Assembly: GCA_039811185.1 (NCBI GenBank)
Contig: JBDHYF010000007.1
Span: 100,784-164,783, forward strand
Source of the DNA: JAEZDR01 sp039811185
GTDB taxonomy: Bacteria > Bacteroidota > Bacteroidia > Chitinophagales > Chitinophagaceae
DNA length: 64,000 nt
Reading direction: 5' to 3'
Of the stretch, positions 17,268 to 26,293 are shown in pieces. Position numbers and translations under genes: made by a program. Positions within the stretch are counted from its first letter, which is position 1. Every line of letters starts with the position of its first letter. Below the pieces are notes generated by a model, which was not told the DNA's origin, made no database searches, and saw nothing but the letters and a program-made list of their open reading frames with translations.

Positions 17268-18361
17268 AAATTCTTCAAATCATTCAGCGCCCTCAGTTTA
17301 GGGGAGCGGAAATTTTTGCTTGTCAACTTAGCGAGGAACTCATAAAACAAGGACATCAGGTGGATGTTCTTTTTTTATTTGGTGACTCAAATAAAAAGCT
17401 GCCTTTCAATGTAAACTTCCTGCATTTGAAGGGAAAAGAAAAAAACAGGTGGTGGGATTTTTCCGCTTATAAACGCCTGGCAAAACTGATTAGGAATAAC
17501 AATTATGATATCGTTCAGGCCAATGCAGGTGATACTTTGAAATATGCTGCACTTGCAAAAAAAATCTTTGGCTTTAAATCGAAACTCGTTTTTAGAAATG
17601 CAAATAAAATAAGTGATTTTTTGAATTCAAAATCAAAACTGATAATCAACCGATGGCTTGCGAAGGAAATTGATTTTGTTGCCTCGGTGAGTGAACTTTG
17701 TAAGCAGGATTTTCAAAAATTATTCCCCATTTCAAATGATTGCATAGCAAGCCTTCCCATAGGGATAAACACAAATGTACCTGAACCATATAAAAACTTT
17801 ACTGAATTAGGTTTACCCGAATTTAATGGGCCGGTATTTCTTCATGTAGGCAGCTTTGTTCCCGAAAAAAACCATAAAGGACTCATTCAGATATTTTCTC
17901 AAGTTCAATCAAAATATTCTAATGCCCATTTATTGCTGATTGGTTCAGGAAGATTGGAAGACGAAACAAAGCAATTGGTCAATCAATTAGGTTTGGAGTC
18001 ATCCATACATTTTCTCGGCACAAGAAAAGACGTATTAAAGTTGATGCCATTATGCACTGCACTGTTAATGCCAAGTCATATTGAGGGTCTGCCAGGGGTT
18101 ATATTGGAAGCAATGGTTTCTAAAATTCCTGTAATTGCCAACAATGTTGGTGGGATAGGAGAAGTAATTATTAACAACAAAACCGGATGGCTGACTGAAA
18201 AAAATAATCCAGAAGAATTTGTAGAAGTGGTAATGAATTTATTAAGCAGAAATAATATAGATGATATTAAATCAAATGCCTATGAGCTGGTAACAACAGA
18301 TTACAACAATACGTTCATTGCAAAAAAATTCATGAACCACTATAATAAATTTATTAAGTGA
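17264..18361 (+). CDS. Glycosyltransferase family 4 (GT-B)
   Basis: A 365-residue GT-B enzyme starting at a TTG that overlaps the preceding stop (TTGA) and gives the typical N terminus MKILQIIQRPQFRGAEIFA. The donor domain has FLHVGSFVPEKNHKGLIQIF, LIGSGRLEDE and SHIEGLPGVILEAMVSKIPV with the EX7E-type motif. The TTG start is chosen because no ATG lies nearby and the glycine/arginine loop must be close to the N terminus. Its stop overlaps the GTG start of the polymerase gene (GTGA). It still has the AT-rich composition of the imported block. Confidence 0.9.
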   Translation: MKILQIIQRPQFRGAEIFACQLSEELIKQGHQVDVLFLFGDSNKKLPFNVNFLHLKGKEKNRWWDFSAYKRLAKLIRNNNYDIVQANAGDTLKYAALAKKIFGFKSKLVFRNANKISDFLNSKSKLIINRWLAKEIDFVASVSELCKQDFQKLFPISNDCIASLPIGINTNVPEPYKNFTELGLPEFNGPVFLHVGSFVPEKNHKGLIQIFSQVQSKYSNAHLLLIGSGRLEDETKQLVNQLGLESSIHFLGTRKDVLKLMPLCTALLMPSHIEGLPGVILEAMVSKIPVIANNVGGIGEVIINNKTGWLTEKNNPEEFVEVVMNLLSRNNIDDIKSNAYELVTTDYNNTFIAKKFMNHYNKFIK

Positions 18362-19569
18362 TTGGAGCCATTATTTTTATACTCATTTTATATGGGTTAA
18401 GTAATTGGCTTGCCGATTATTTTAATAAAAAACACAAATGGTTTGATAAGAGTCTGGCATTGAATCTTTACTGGTTTCATACATTCTTCTTCTTTGTTTA
18501 TTATACATATACACTATCAAACCGCTCCGATTCACGCCAATATTTTGCCCGATCCTCCGAACTCTACGACAGTTGGTTGCCTATTTATACTTCCGGAACG
18601 CAATTCATCGACTTCATCGCTTATCCGTTCATCAAACTCGGCTTCACCTACGAAATGATGATGGTGCTCTTTGCCTGGTTTGGCTACCTTGGCTTTGTAT
18701 ATTTCTACATCTTCTTTAAAGAAAACATTCGCTTCACCCACAAAATTTTCGGCTACAACCTTTTAACCGTTTTGCTGTTTTTACCGAATATGCACTTCTG
18801 GACGGTGAGTCTCGGTAAAGGCTCGCTTATATTTCTTGGGCTCGGCATGGCCATCTACGGCCTCAGCCGATTTGAAAAAAGGAAAATTGCGCTCATCGCC
18901 GGCCTTGCTATCGTTTACCACGTCCGGCCACACGTGTTTCTATTTATGATGATTGGAATTCTCGTGGGGATTTTTACGGGAAGGCAGAAGGTAAAAACCT
19001 GGCAAAAAATATTGGTGGTGGTAGCGGGAGCCGGCGCTATGTTTTTGCTCTACGATAAAATTCTTGCTTTTGCCGGATTAGACAGTGAAGACATAGTAGG
19101 TAGTTTTGAAGACTTTTCAGACCACCGCTCATCTGAACTCGCTAAGGCTGGGTCGGGGGTCGATACATCCAACTATCCGCTTATTTTAAAACTGATTACC
19201 TTTTGGTTTCGTCCATTGTTTTTCGATGCGCCTGGTGTGCTGGGCATCATCGTTTCTTTTGAGAATTTATTGTATGTCATCATTACTACGAGGCTGTTCA
19301 AAAAAAGCTTTCCCGCATTTGTGTTGAAAGGGCCCGCGCTCGTGAAAACATCGCTCATTATATTTTTGGTTTCGTCAATTGCACTCAGCACCACAATGGG
19401 CAATTTGGGCATTATCATCCGCCAGAAAAGCATGGTGATGTATTTCTTCTTCTTTGCAGTGCTGATGTTTTTAGACAGTGAAAAGGGAAAGGCGCTGCAA
19501 CAGCGGCTGTTAAGGAAGAAGAAGGTAGCGGCCAGGCAGCAGGCCATGAAGCGGCTGATGGTGGAGTGA
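18358..19569 (+). CDS. EpsG/Wzy-like polysaccharide polymerase, mosaic gene
   Basis: A 403-residue polytopic membrane protein with about ten hydrophobic segments, starting GTG (GTGA overlap with the gene before). The pattern (LSNRSDSRQYF early loop, VYHVRPHVFLF mid-protein, charged C terminus RKKKVAARQQ) fits EpsG-like polymerases that join glycan repeat units in the periplasm. The base composition changes within the gene: 17 of 60 G+C at 18421-18480 but 28 of 60 at 18541-18600. The first 57 or so codons therefore look imported and the rest native, implying a recombination join near 18,530 that kept the frame open. A terminator follows the stop. Confidence 0.82.
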   Translation: MIGAIIFILILYGLSNWLADYFNKKHKWFDKSLALNLYWFHTFFFFVYYTYTLSNRSDSRQYFARSSELYDSWLPIYTSGTQFIDFIAYPFIKLGFTYEMMMVLFAWFGYLGFVYFYIFFKENIRFTHKIFGYNLLTVLLFLPNMHFWTVSLGKGSLIFLGLGMAIYGLSRFEKRKIALIAGLAIVYHVRPHVFLFMMIGILVGIFTGRQKVKTWQKILVVVAGAGAMFLLYDKILAFAGLDSEDIVGSFEDFSDHRSSELAKAGSGVDTSNYPLILKLITFWFRPLFFDAPGVLGIIVSFENLLYVIITTRLFKKSFPAFVLKGPALVKTSLIIFLVSSIALSTTMGNLGIIIRQKSMVMYFFFFAVLMFLDSEKGKALQQRLLRKKKVAARQQAMKRLMVE

Positions 19570-19592
19570 GCTATATAGAAATTTGCACTTTG

Positions 19593-19624
19593 AAAAAAAA
19601 CGCTCCTTCGGGAGCGTTTTTTTT
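19593..19624 (+). terminator. Rho-independent terminator of the polysaccharide operon
   Basis: A perfect inverted repeat AAAACGCTCC / GGAGCGTTTT around a TTCG tetraloop, flanked by an A run and followed by eight T residues, 24 bases after the polymerase stop codon. This is the first strong terminator after the long + strand gene run. It may also work in the reverse direction for the - strand gene beyond, because of the A-rich left side. Confidence 0.92.
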
Positions 19625-19748
19625 GGATGTATCGAATCGAACTTCATTGCGGGCGCAGCGAAACAATCTCTATTAAGGAACATTGCTATCCGATTTTAGC
19701 GTTTTGTCGCCAGCCTTGTTTCTGATCAAGTAAAAAAAGGTGCAGCAG

Positions 19749-19882
19749 GCCCGCGTGAAGGATTGCAATGGAAAGCCCGGAACACCGGTAACAGCGTTGC
19801 CGGTGTGAGGACTTGTAATGGAAAGCCTGACCCTGCCCGTTACAAAAATCACTCGCCAAAAATCCGGGCAGGGGCACGCCCG
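19749..19882 (+). repeat. Dispersed hairpin-centred repeat, copy 1
   Basis: A left arm beginning GCCCGCGTGAAGGATTGCAA and running to CCCGGA (19749-19781) is followed by an 11-bp stem hairpin (ACACCGGTAAC / GTTGCCGGTGT, 19782-19806) and a right arm beginning GAGGACTTGTAATGGAAAGC (from 19807). A second hairpin (CCCTGCCCG / CGGGCAGGG) and GGGGCACGCCC close the element. Copies occur inverted at 51944-52043 and as a partial left arm at 55573. It fills the gap between the operon terminator and the sorting-domain gene; I see no gene in this 320-base gap. Confidence 0.78.
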
Positions 19883-19889
19883 AAATGTA

Positions 19890-21791
19890 TTAATTCGTTT
19901 TCAGGAACGGATAGTTTTCCGTTTTATGTCCATCGGCAAACACTACCAGCAGGTAGCTCCCGGTTGGAAGATGTTCAATTGGCAGGGTATTGCCGGCCGA
20001 ATGCAATTGCCCGCTCATCATCCGGCGGCCTGTTAAGTCGTAAACCGCATAATTAGCGCGGGTCATGATACCGCTTTCAACGTGCAGCACGCTGCGGGCC
20101 GGATTGGGATAGATGCGGAACGGTTGTGCGATACGACGATCGAGCTTCACCATGTTTGAAAAAACCGAATTGCCTTCTTTTTTCTTGGCTTTTACCCTGT
20201 AGATGTTGACTTGAGCTGCATTGAAGTAATGTGTGAAGCCATAGTTTTTTTCTGTAGGCGAAGCCGGAGTTTCGGCAACTTTTGAAAATTGATTTCCGTT
20301 ATAGCTGTGCTCTATTTCAAACGCTGTAAAACCATCAAACTCGGTAGTCCAGTTAAGTGCTACTTTATTGCCGGCTTCTTTTGCGTGCAGATGCACATCA
20401 TCGAAGGGAAGTATTGTGTTGTCGTTGATGCTGTACCAGTCGGGGAGATAATTGGTCATATTCGTAACCACTACCGCCAGCTTGCTGTTAATGACTCCTT
20501 TCAACTGGAAATTTACCTGCCCGATGGTATCCGTTAAATTATAAATATTGTTGGATGCCAGGTCGATGGCAAAAAGGTCGCGGTAGTTTTGAAAATAGAA
20601 TAGGCCGTTATGCCACGTTAACCATTTTGATTGATCGGCAATAAGGCCAATGGAAGCTTGCGCGGCGGTAATGGAAAAGCTGACTTTTGTTCCGGTATCC
20701 GTTCCGTTGGTTTGCCACAGGTTGTCGAATTTAGCTGACGCAACCGGGTTTACCGGCATCATAAAGTAAGCAAGGGAACCGGCTTGTACAAATCCAAATC
20801 CCTGCGTTGAGCCCCCGTCTTCGGCGGGTACGGCCGTTGCAAATTGTTTCAAATGTGTTGCTGTAAAAGTGTTGGTTGCAGGGTGGTATTCTGCTTTATA
20901 AAGGTGATAACTGGTACCCACATAAGCCGTAAACAACAGCATATTGTTGAAGGAGAAAAGGTGGGAAGGCGCGCTCCCCGTGCTGCCAGGCACCACATCC
21001 ACCACCACCGGCGAAGAGGTACCATCGGTGAAGTAGAGTTCGGTTCCAAATCCGGATGCGTTGTATACAAATGCGAGGTGGTTATTGAAAACGGTGAGCC
21101 TGTTCGGCCCGTAATCCAATCCGCCACTGAGATCGGCTATTGTACTGAGCTGCTGTGTGGCCGCATCGAACTTTTTAATATCATCTTTCCAAACAAAGTA
21201 CAAACTTCCATTAAAAACCACCTGCCTGCCTTTGTGATTGCCTATTTCAGAAGCTGCATAATTCAGATCTGCTACTTTCACCGTTCCTGCCGGCGTGCCG
21301 TCGCTGCTCCATAAGTCCATTCCACTGTTGTTGTCTGCGGCAAAAAAGTATATTCTATTCCCGATGGAGTGAAAGCCAAACATACCCGATGTATTGAATG
21401 CAGAATAGCCGCCCGGAAAAATGTCCTTCATCAATACGGCTGTATCACCGGTGAAGCAGTATAACTCTTCTCCTAAAGCATTTGTCGCCGCCACGAAAAA
21501 AACTTTATCCTGATGCGCATAAAATCCGCGCGGCTGAGACGAGTAGCCAATAGTTCCGGTCATAATTCCGGGATGAATATCGGCAGCAATTGCAGTGCTA
21601 CCGCCATCGGTGTAATAAGGCTCTACGCCGCTGTGCAGGCCGCCACAATCTTTGCCGGAGAATACAAGTTTGTTGTTGGCAGTGGCGCCGAAAGGGGCAT
21701 AGCCACAGTTGGTGACGCGCGACAGGCTGATTTGCGCGTTAACGGATACTGCTACCAGAAGCAGTGCGAAAAGTTGAACAGAGATTTTCAT
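19890..21791 (-). CDS. ELWxxDGT-repeat protein with type IX secretion sorting domain
   Basis: A 633-residue exported protein. The signal peptide ends near residue 19 (FALLLVAVSVNAQ). The body has repeats of the ELWxxDGT type (GMDLWSSDGTPAGTVKVAD, then ELYFTDGTSSPVVVDVVPGS), giving a beta-propeller-like surface domain. A fibronectin-like linker (VALNWTTEFDGFTAFEIEHS) leads to a C-terminal sorting domain (FRIYPNPARSVLHVES to LPTGSYLLVV) that directs the protein through the type IX machinery to the cell surface. It is monocistronic, opposite in orientation to the polysaccharide operon. The function is unknown; adhesion or binding is possible. Confidence 0.92.
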   Translation of the reverse strand: MKISVQLFALLLVAVSVNAQISLSRVTNCGYAPFGATANNKLVFSGKDCGGLHSGVEPYYTDGGSTAIAADIHPGIMTGTIGYSSQPRGFYAHQDKVFFVAATNALGEELYCFTGDTAVLMKDIFPGGYSAFNTSGMFGFHSIGNRIYFFAADNNSGMDLWSSDGTPAGTVKVADLNYAASEIGNHKGRQVVFNGSLYFVWKDDIKKFDAATQQLSTIADLSGGLDYGPNRLTVFNNHLAFVYNASGFGTELYFTDGTSSPVVVDVVPGSTGSAPSHLFSFNNMLLFTAYVGTSYHLYKAEYHPATNTFTATHLKQFATAVPAEDGGSTQGFGFVQAGSLAYFMMPVNPVASAKFDNLWQTNGTDTGTKVSFSITAAQASIGLIADQSKWLTWHNGLFYFQNYRDLFAIDLASNNIYNLTDTIGQVNFQLKGVINSKLAVVVTNMTNYLPDWYSINDNTILPFDDVHLHAKEAGNKVALNWTTEFDGFTAFEIEHSYNGNQFSKVAETPASPTEKNYGFTHYFNAAQVNIYRVKAKKKEGNSVFSNMVKLDRRIAQPFRIYPNPARSVLHVESGIMTRANYAVYDLTGRRMMSGQLHSAGNTLPIEHLPTGSYLLVVFADGHKTENYPFLKTN

Positions 21792-21979
21792 ATCGATTAA
21801 TTATGTTAAGATAGAAGACAATTCGTCCGCACATCTGCACAGCAGGAACCGGCAGATGGTCAGGTGCTCGCCATTCATTTTTGGTTAGTGTGTTCAGATT
21901 TAAAAAAGTAAACATTGGATAAAAATTGTTTTTTTGCCTTGTTAACCTTTATCATCATTTACCTACTAACAGATAGCGC

Positions 21980-22519
21980 TTGGTTAGATTAGCTTTATTA
22001 AAACAAAAAGACGAACGAACCATCAGGGGGCTGTATAACGAGCAAAGGCCGGGCTTTCTCCGATTTCTGAAAAACCATTTCAATCTGTCCGAAGAGGATG
22101 CTGTGGATATTTTTCAGGATTCCGTTGTTGCGCTGATTGAAAACATTCAGAAAGGCAAGCTCGACCATTATGAGCATGCACTGTCTACTTATTTGTTTGC
22201 CATTGGAAAATATAAGGCTATCAGAATGCGTAAAGAACAGATAAAGATGATGCCCATCGACTTTCGGGATGCGGATATTGAACTGGCGGATACGGACGAT
22301 GCAGACCAGACACTTCAGGAAAAAATCATCAGCAGGCTAAGCCATCTGGGAGAACGATGTCGTGATATCTTGCGGCTGTTTTATTACGAGGGAAAAAAAA
22401 CGGATGAGATTATGAAACTGATGGGTTATGAAAACAAAAATGTATTTAAAAGTCAGAAGTCGCGCTGCCTTTCACAATTGAAAACAATGTTGAATGAACG
22501 AAACAGATTTGACAGATAA
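21980..22519 (+). CDS. ECF-type RNA polymerase sigma factor
   Basis: A 179-residue sigma-70 family protein of the extracytoplasmic-function class. Region 2 is visible as FLRFLKNHFNLSEEDAVDIF with QDSVVALIENI, and region 4 as ERCRDILRLFYYEGKKTDEI with the recognition helix after MKLMGYENKN. The start is a TTG at 21980: an in-frame stop lies just upstream (21974) and no ATG occurs before the conserved part. Its 3' end overlaps the following gene by 26 bases, the usual layout of a sigma factor with its membrane partner. Confidence 0.9.
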   Translation: MVRLALLKQKDERTIRGLYNEQRPGFLRFLKNHFNLSEEDAVDIFQDSVVALIENIQKGKLDHYEHALSTYLFAIGKYKAIRMRKEQIKMMPIDFRDADIELADTDDADQTLQEKIISRLSHLGERCRDILRLFYYEGKKTDEIMKLMGYENKNVFKSQKSRCLSQLKTMLNERNRFDR

Positions 22520-23204
22520 GTTTTTCGAAAACAGTATTACCGATGCTGAAATGGAACAATTAAATGCCTTGTTGAAAGAAGATGATGCGCTGCGGGCTGA
22601 TTTCGCTTTCCAAAAAGCATTGCGTGCGGCTTATCATCGCCGGGAGCGAGAGGAAACCAGACAAATGCTTCAAAAATTTGAAACCGCTGCAGTAAAACGA
22701 ATGTCATTTTCGAGATGGGCCGTTTCGGTTGCTGCCATTTTACTGTTAGCAACGGGAGGATGGTTTTTGTTTTCAAATTCCAGTTCCGGTCAGCAGCTCT
22801 ATGCGGAAAACTTTCAGCCCTATCCCAACAAGATTGCGCCGGCTTCGCGGGGTGGTACGGCTGAAAACCTTCAGCAGCGGGCGTTCTATTTCTACGATCA
22901 GGGTGCCTATAAGGAGGCAGCAGTTCTGTTCGACTCGCTTTTTCTCCAGCACCGCGATGCCTATGCGTTACTATACCGTGCAAACAGCCTGATGGCTGCG
23001 CAGGCATTTCCGGAAGCGATATCGGTTTTGTCATCCGCTTCCATCAACGATGAAAAGCTGCAGTATGCATTTCGGTGGTATCTGGCGCTTGCCTACCTAA
23101 AACAAAATGAACGGCAAAAAGCCTCGGATTTACTGCAAGCACTTTCGGCAAATGAAAATGAATTTAAAAAACAGGCACAGGCGTTAATTAAAAAATTAGA
23201 TTAG
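22494..23204 (+). CDS. Membrane anti-sigma-like protein with TPR domain
   Basis: A 236-residue protein. The N-terminal cytoplasmic part (about 1-78) starts with the short acidic motif found in Bacteroidota anti-sigma-like proteins (DKFFENSITDAEMEQLNALL), followed by one membrane segment (WAVSVAAILLLATGGWFLF, about 80-98). The remaining periplasmic part is helical with TPR-like repeats (YFYDQGAYKEAAVLFDSL; LAYLKQNERQKASDLLQAL). It overlaps the ECF sigma gene by 26 bases and is convergent with the CHAT gene, overlapping it by 9. It probably holds the sigma factor and senses a periplasmic partner through the repeats. No zinc-binding HxxxCxxC is seen. Confidence 0.78.
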   Translation: MNETDLTDKFFENSITDAEMEQLNALLKEDDALRADFAFQKALRAAYHRREREETRQMLQKFETAAVKRMSFSRWAVSVAAILLLATGGWFLFSNSSSGQQLYAENFQPYPNKIAPASRGGTAENLQQRAFYFYDQGAYKEAAVLFDSLFLQHRDAYALLYRANSLMAAQAFPEAISVLSSASINDEKLQYAFRWYLALAYLKQNERQKASDLLQALSANENEFKKQAQALIKKLD

Positions 23205-26141
23205 CTTCTTACGGCGTCGGATCAGGAGCCAGGCCCCGCCCATAAAAATCCCAACAACGGCAAACCAAGGCCAGATGCGCGTTTGCACAACAGGAGCGCT
23301 GCTTCCGTTTAACACAAATCCGGCCCAGTAGTAGGGATGCGACCGCTGGGGATATTGTTGCAAAAAAGCGGTTTTTGCATTTGTCATGGCCACATCTTTC
23401 TGTACATTCTTCGCCAAATGGCGATAAAAAGAAACCATTATCTCCGAGGTTTCTTTATCCGGAATTTCCCATAATGAGTAAACCGAGGCCTGCACACCGG
23501 CGTACGCCAGTGCACGCGACAGGCTCATCAGTCCTTCACCGGCTTCCATCACCCCAACACCCGTGTTGCAGGCGCTGAGAACGGTGAGTGCCGAGGGCAG
23601 ATTCAGTTGATACAACTCGCTAAAACTTAACCGTTCGTTATTGAAAAATATGAGCTCCGATTCTCCTGTTATATCCTCATTCAGGGTCGCGTGCATGGCC
23701 AGGTGATGCACATTATAGGCGGTCATATTTTCCAGAAAAGCTTTCCGGGTGGCAGCAGCATTTTTAAAAATTTTCCCGTCCAGCATTCCGGCTACAATTT
23801 CGGCTTCCCGGCGTGCAAAAGGAATATCGTAAAAGGCCCGGTTGCGTTTTTGCGAAGGTGGTTTTGTTCCGGGCATAGTTCTATAGGATGGTGCAAAAGC
23901 TACAAACTGTATGGAAACGTTGCGCATGGCCGTGGCTTCCACTTTTTGATGATGAAAAATCTGTAGCGAATAACTGTAACTGATATGTTTTTCTTCCAAA
24001 TAAAATTTTCCTTCCGGGTTTGTCAGCGTTTCAAATGGCAGCAGGTTCAGGTAATCTTCGGGAATAAAACTGATGCTGCGGATATTTTTTTCAATTGAAA
24101 GAGGGGTTATCAATGCCTTGAATAATTTAGCGGAAAGCGGCCGGTAGTCAGACGAAGAAGTTTTCAACATCTGGAAGTATTGCTCACAGTCGAGGCGCAG
24201 TCGTTCATTCACGCCAAGATTGACAACTGCTGTTTTGTTCCTTGTAAAAACAACGGCATAAGTATGCCCGGTGCCAACAATGTAATTTACCACCGCTTCT
24301 GTTGGCAGTAGTTGCGCTTTGAGTGCATTTAAATCCACTGCATCATTCAAAAAATGATTCAGTTTTGACGCGGTCTGCTCTATTTGAACATTCACTTCGT
24401 CCAGTTCTTTTTTTGCGGTTTTCCAATAAACGGAATCAGTCTTTGTTTTCTCGTTCATTTGATTCAGCCGCTGATAATTTGCTGTCAGGCTGTTTCGTTT
24501 CTGAATCAGGTGAAAAGGCAGGTTTTTATTCTGACTGTATTTGTCAATATGTTTTTTCCATAAATGCTGGGAGCTGTTTGCTTCTAAGAGGCTGATTTGT
24601 GTTAGCAATTTTTGTTCAGGAAACTTGAGATCGATAGCCGTTTGCAACAATCCTTCGTTTATTCTTTGCAGATAGCTCCATAGCTTGTTATTAAAAAAGC
24701 CGTTATCGTAAAAATTTTTAAACACACCGGCAGCCAGTTCAAAAAAGTGGTTGGCGTGCTGTAAGTCCTGCTGTTGCTTGCTTTGCCCATAAAGAAGTTG
24801 AAAAGTGGTTGCTGTACGGATTAGAACTTCCACATATTGACTGCTACTGAAAGCCGAAAGATCGGCCGCCCGTATGGTACGGAAATGATGAATGTTTCGG
24901 TTGAGTAACCGGATGTAAAGCTGTCTTAGCTGCGCTTTTGCGGAATCGGGCTGATAAGTTTTTGCAAACAACTCGGCTTTTAACACCCTGAGACTGTAAT
25001 AGCTCGACCCTGGCTGCGTAAATCCAAAGGCAGCAAGCGACTGATTGTTATAAAACATAGCAGAGTCGTAATTCCCCATTTCATTATTGGCGATGGCAAT
25101 AAAAGCTGCGGCTTTCATATTGTAAAAGCCATTGAAATTGGGCGCCGAAACTTTTCTGTAATAGGTAAGCGCTTTATCGTACATCTTATTCTGCTTGTAG
25201 CTGTAGCCGGTTACTTCGTACGCGTTGAGCAAGTAAGGGAGATTTTTATTTTTTGAGTCAGCAATACCGCCGCGGGTGAATATGTTCTCCATTCTTACAA
25301 GGTGAAACAATAGCATTTTTTCATTAAATACAACTCCATAATACTTCAGGCACGCAAGTTCAATCCGGCCGATAATTCTTTCGCGTTCGGGCTCATCGTA
25401 CAGGAGGAACCGCTGGCGCAGAACGGTTTCTATCTTGTGTTGATAGGCGAGCAGTTTATCGAGATATTGCTTTGCGGCTTTCAGATCGCCATAATCAATC
25501 AGCGACTCAATCAGATTTTCTGAAGCAGCGGTAATGTCACGGATGTTTTCGGGGCAGCAGTGACTCCATATTTCGAGTGCTTTTTTGTAGTAGTCAATCT
25601 TCAAACTTATCTGGCCCACAGCATCGTAGGCATACGCCAGGTTGTGGTAGTTCAACGCTTTGTCGTTTGCTGACGACCGGCGGTTGCTGTTGAACAATGT
25701 AACTGCCTTTTCGTAGTATTGAATGGCGTTGTACATATCGTCCAGATTAAAGAAGGCGGTGCCGATGTTACTAATCAATGAAGGATAAAATTCATTTTCT
25801 CGACTGAAAAGCCGGTCGTTGAGCGCATTTCGAAGCAGGGTAATGGCCTCCTCGTTCCGGTTGTTTTCCATCAGCACATTGGCATATAGAAGATAGATTT
25901 TAAGAAGTGGGAATTCCGATTCGGACCCCCAAATGTGCACACTGCAACTGCTGATTGCAGGCAGCAATATTTTATTTGCAGCAGAAAGATCTTGTGCCTT
26001 AAGCGACCGAAATTTATTAAGAGATTTAATGAGGTGTTGGTGGCAGTGGAATGTGCTGTGCGCATCGGCAGTTTGTGCACCGGCAGTGGACCGCAAGGCG
26101 ATAAGAAAAATCACTGCAATGAAAATACTTTTATTGCCCAT
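23196..26141 (-). CDS. TPR-CHAT protease-like membrane protein
   Basis: A 981-residue protein with a signal peptide (IFIAVIFLIALRSTAGAQ), about ten tetratricopeptide-type repeats (for example DMYNAIQYYEKAVTLFN, KIDYYKKALEIWSHC, KMYDKALTYYRKVSAP), a coiled-coil-like stretch, and a C-terminal CHAT domain of the caspase-like fold. The catalytic pair is visible: His in VHHLAMHATLNED and Cys in LTVLSACNTGVG, followed by GEGLMSLSRALAYAGV. A last membrane helix (IWPWFAVVGIFMGGAWLLI) and basic tail anchor it, with the rest in the periplasm. It is convergent with the sigma/TPR pair, which may form its signalling partner. Substrate unknown. Confidence 0.9.
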   Translation of the reverse strand: MGNKSIFIAVIFLIALRSTAGAQTADAHSTFHCHQHLIKSLNKFRSLKAQDLSAANKILLPAISSCSVHIWGSESEFPLLKIYLLYANVLMENNRNEEAITLLRNALNDRLFSRENEFYPSLISNIGTAFFNLDDMYNAIQYYEKAVTLFNSNRRSSANDKALNYHNLAYAYDAVGQISLKIDYYKKALEIWSHCCPENIRDITAASENLIESLIDYGDLKAAKQYLDKLLAYQHKIETVLRQRFLLYDEPERERIIGRIELACLKYYGVVFNEKMLLFHLVRMENIFTRGGIADSKNKNLPYLLNAYEVTGYSYKQNKMYDKALTYYRKVSAPNFNGFYNMKAAAFIAIANNEMGNYDSAMFYNNQSLAAFGFTQPGSSYYSLRVLKAELFAKTYQPDSAKAQLRQLYIRLLNRNIHHFRTIRAADLSAFSSSQYVEVLIRTATTFQLLYGQSKQQQDLQHANHFFELAAGVFKNFYDNGFFNNKLWSYLQRINEGLLQTAIDLKFPEQKLLTQISLLEANSSQHLWKKHIDKYSQNKNLPFHLIQKRNSLTANYQRLNQMNEKTKTDSVYWKTAKKELDEVNVQIEQTASKLNHFLNDAVDLNALKAQLLPTEAVVNYIVGTGHTYAVVFTRNKTAVVNLGVNERLRLDCEQYFQMLKTSSSDYRPLSAKLFKALITPLSIEKNIRSISFIPEDYLNLLPFETLTNPEGKFYLEEKHISYSYSLQIFHHQKVEATAMRNVSIQFVAFAPSYRTMPGTKPPSQKRNRAFYDIPFARREAEIVAGMLDGKIFKNAAATRKAFLENMTAYNVHHLAMHATLNEDITGESELIFFNNERLSFSELYQLNLPSALTVLSACNTGVGVMEAGEGLMSLSRALAYAGVQASVYSLWEIPDKETSEIMVSFYRHLAKNVQKDVAMTNAKTAFLQQYPQRSHPYYWAGFVLNGSSAPVVQTRIWPWFAVVGIFMGGAWLLIRRRKKLI

Positions 26142-26293
26142 GGCGCGAGTGTATGGCTTAAAAATATATTTTTCATGGATAAGAACCCGGCTTTCAACGG
26201 TAAAAAACGACGGATGGAGAAAACAACAAAATCATCTTTTAACTTATCTGAAAAACCTATCTTGCTTTTTTTGAAGATAAAGAAGCCCTTCCT

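Larger units (their letters stand above)
11283..18530 (+). other. AT-rich imported segment inside the polysaccharide locus
   Basis: The block from the truncated kinase to the first 57 or so codons of the polymerase gene is clearly richer in A+T than both flanks. Counts on sample 60-base lines: 13 G+C at 11341-11400, 17 at 14461-14520, 17 at 18421-18480, against 28 at 18541-18600 and 28 at 18781-18840. Both edges fall in damaged or mosaic genes. This is what replacement of the variable centre of a glycan locus by homologous exchange would leave. Boundaries are approximate. Confidence 0.72.

Noticed and set aside
19763..20056. Open frames across the repeat and the 3' end of the sorting-domain gene
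   Set aside because: They arise from the repeat element and the antisense of the C-terminal domain; no motif or start signal.
20844..21314. Long + strand open frame inside the ELWxxDGT gene
   Set aside because: It has no family features and low-quality composition; the - strand frame with signal peptide and sorting domain explains the sequence.
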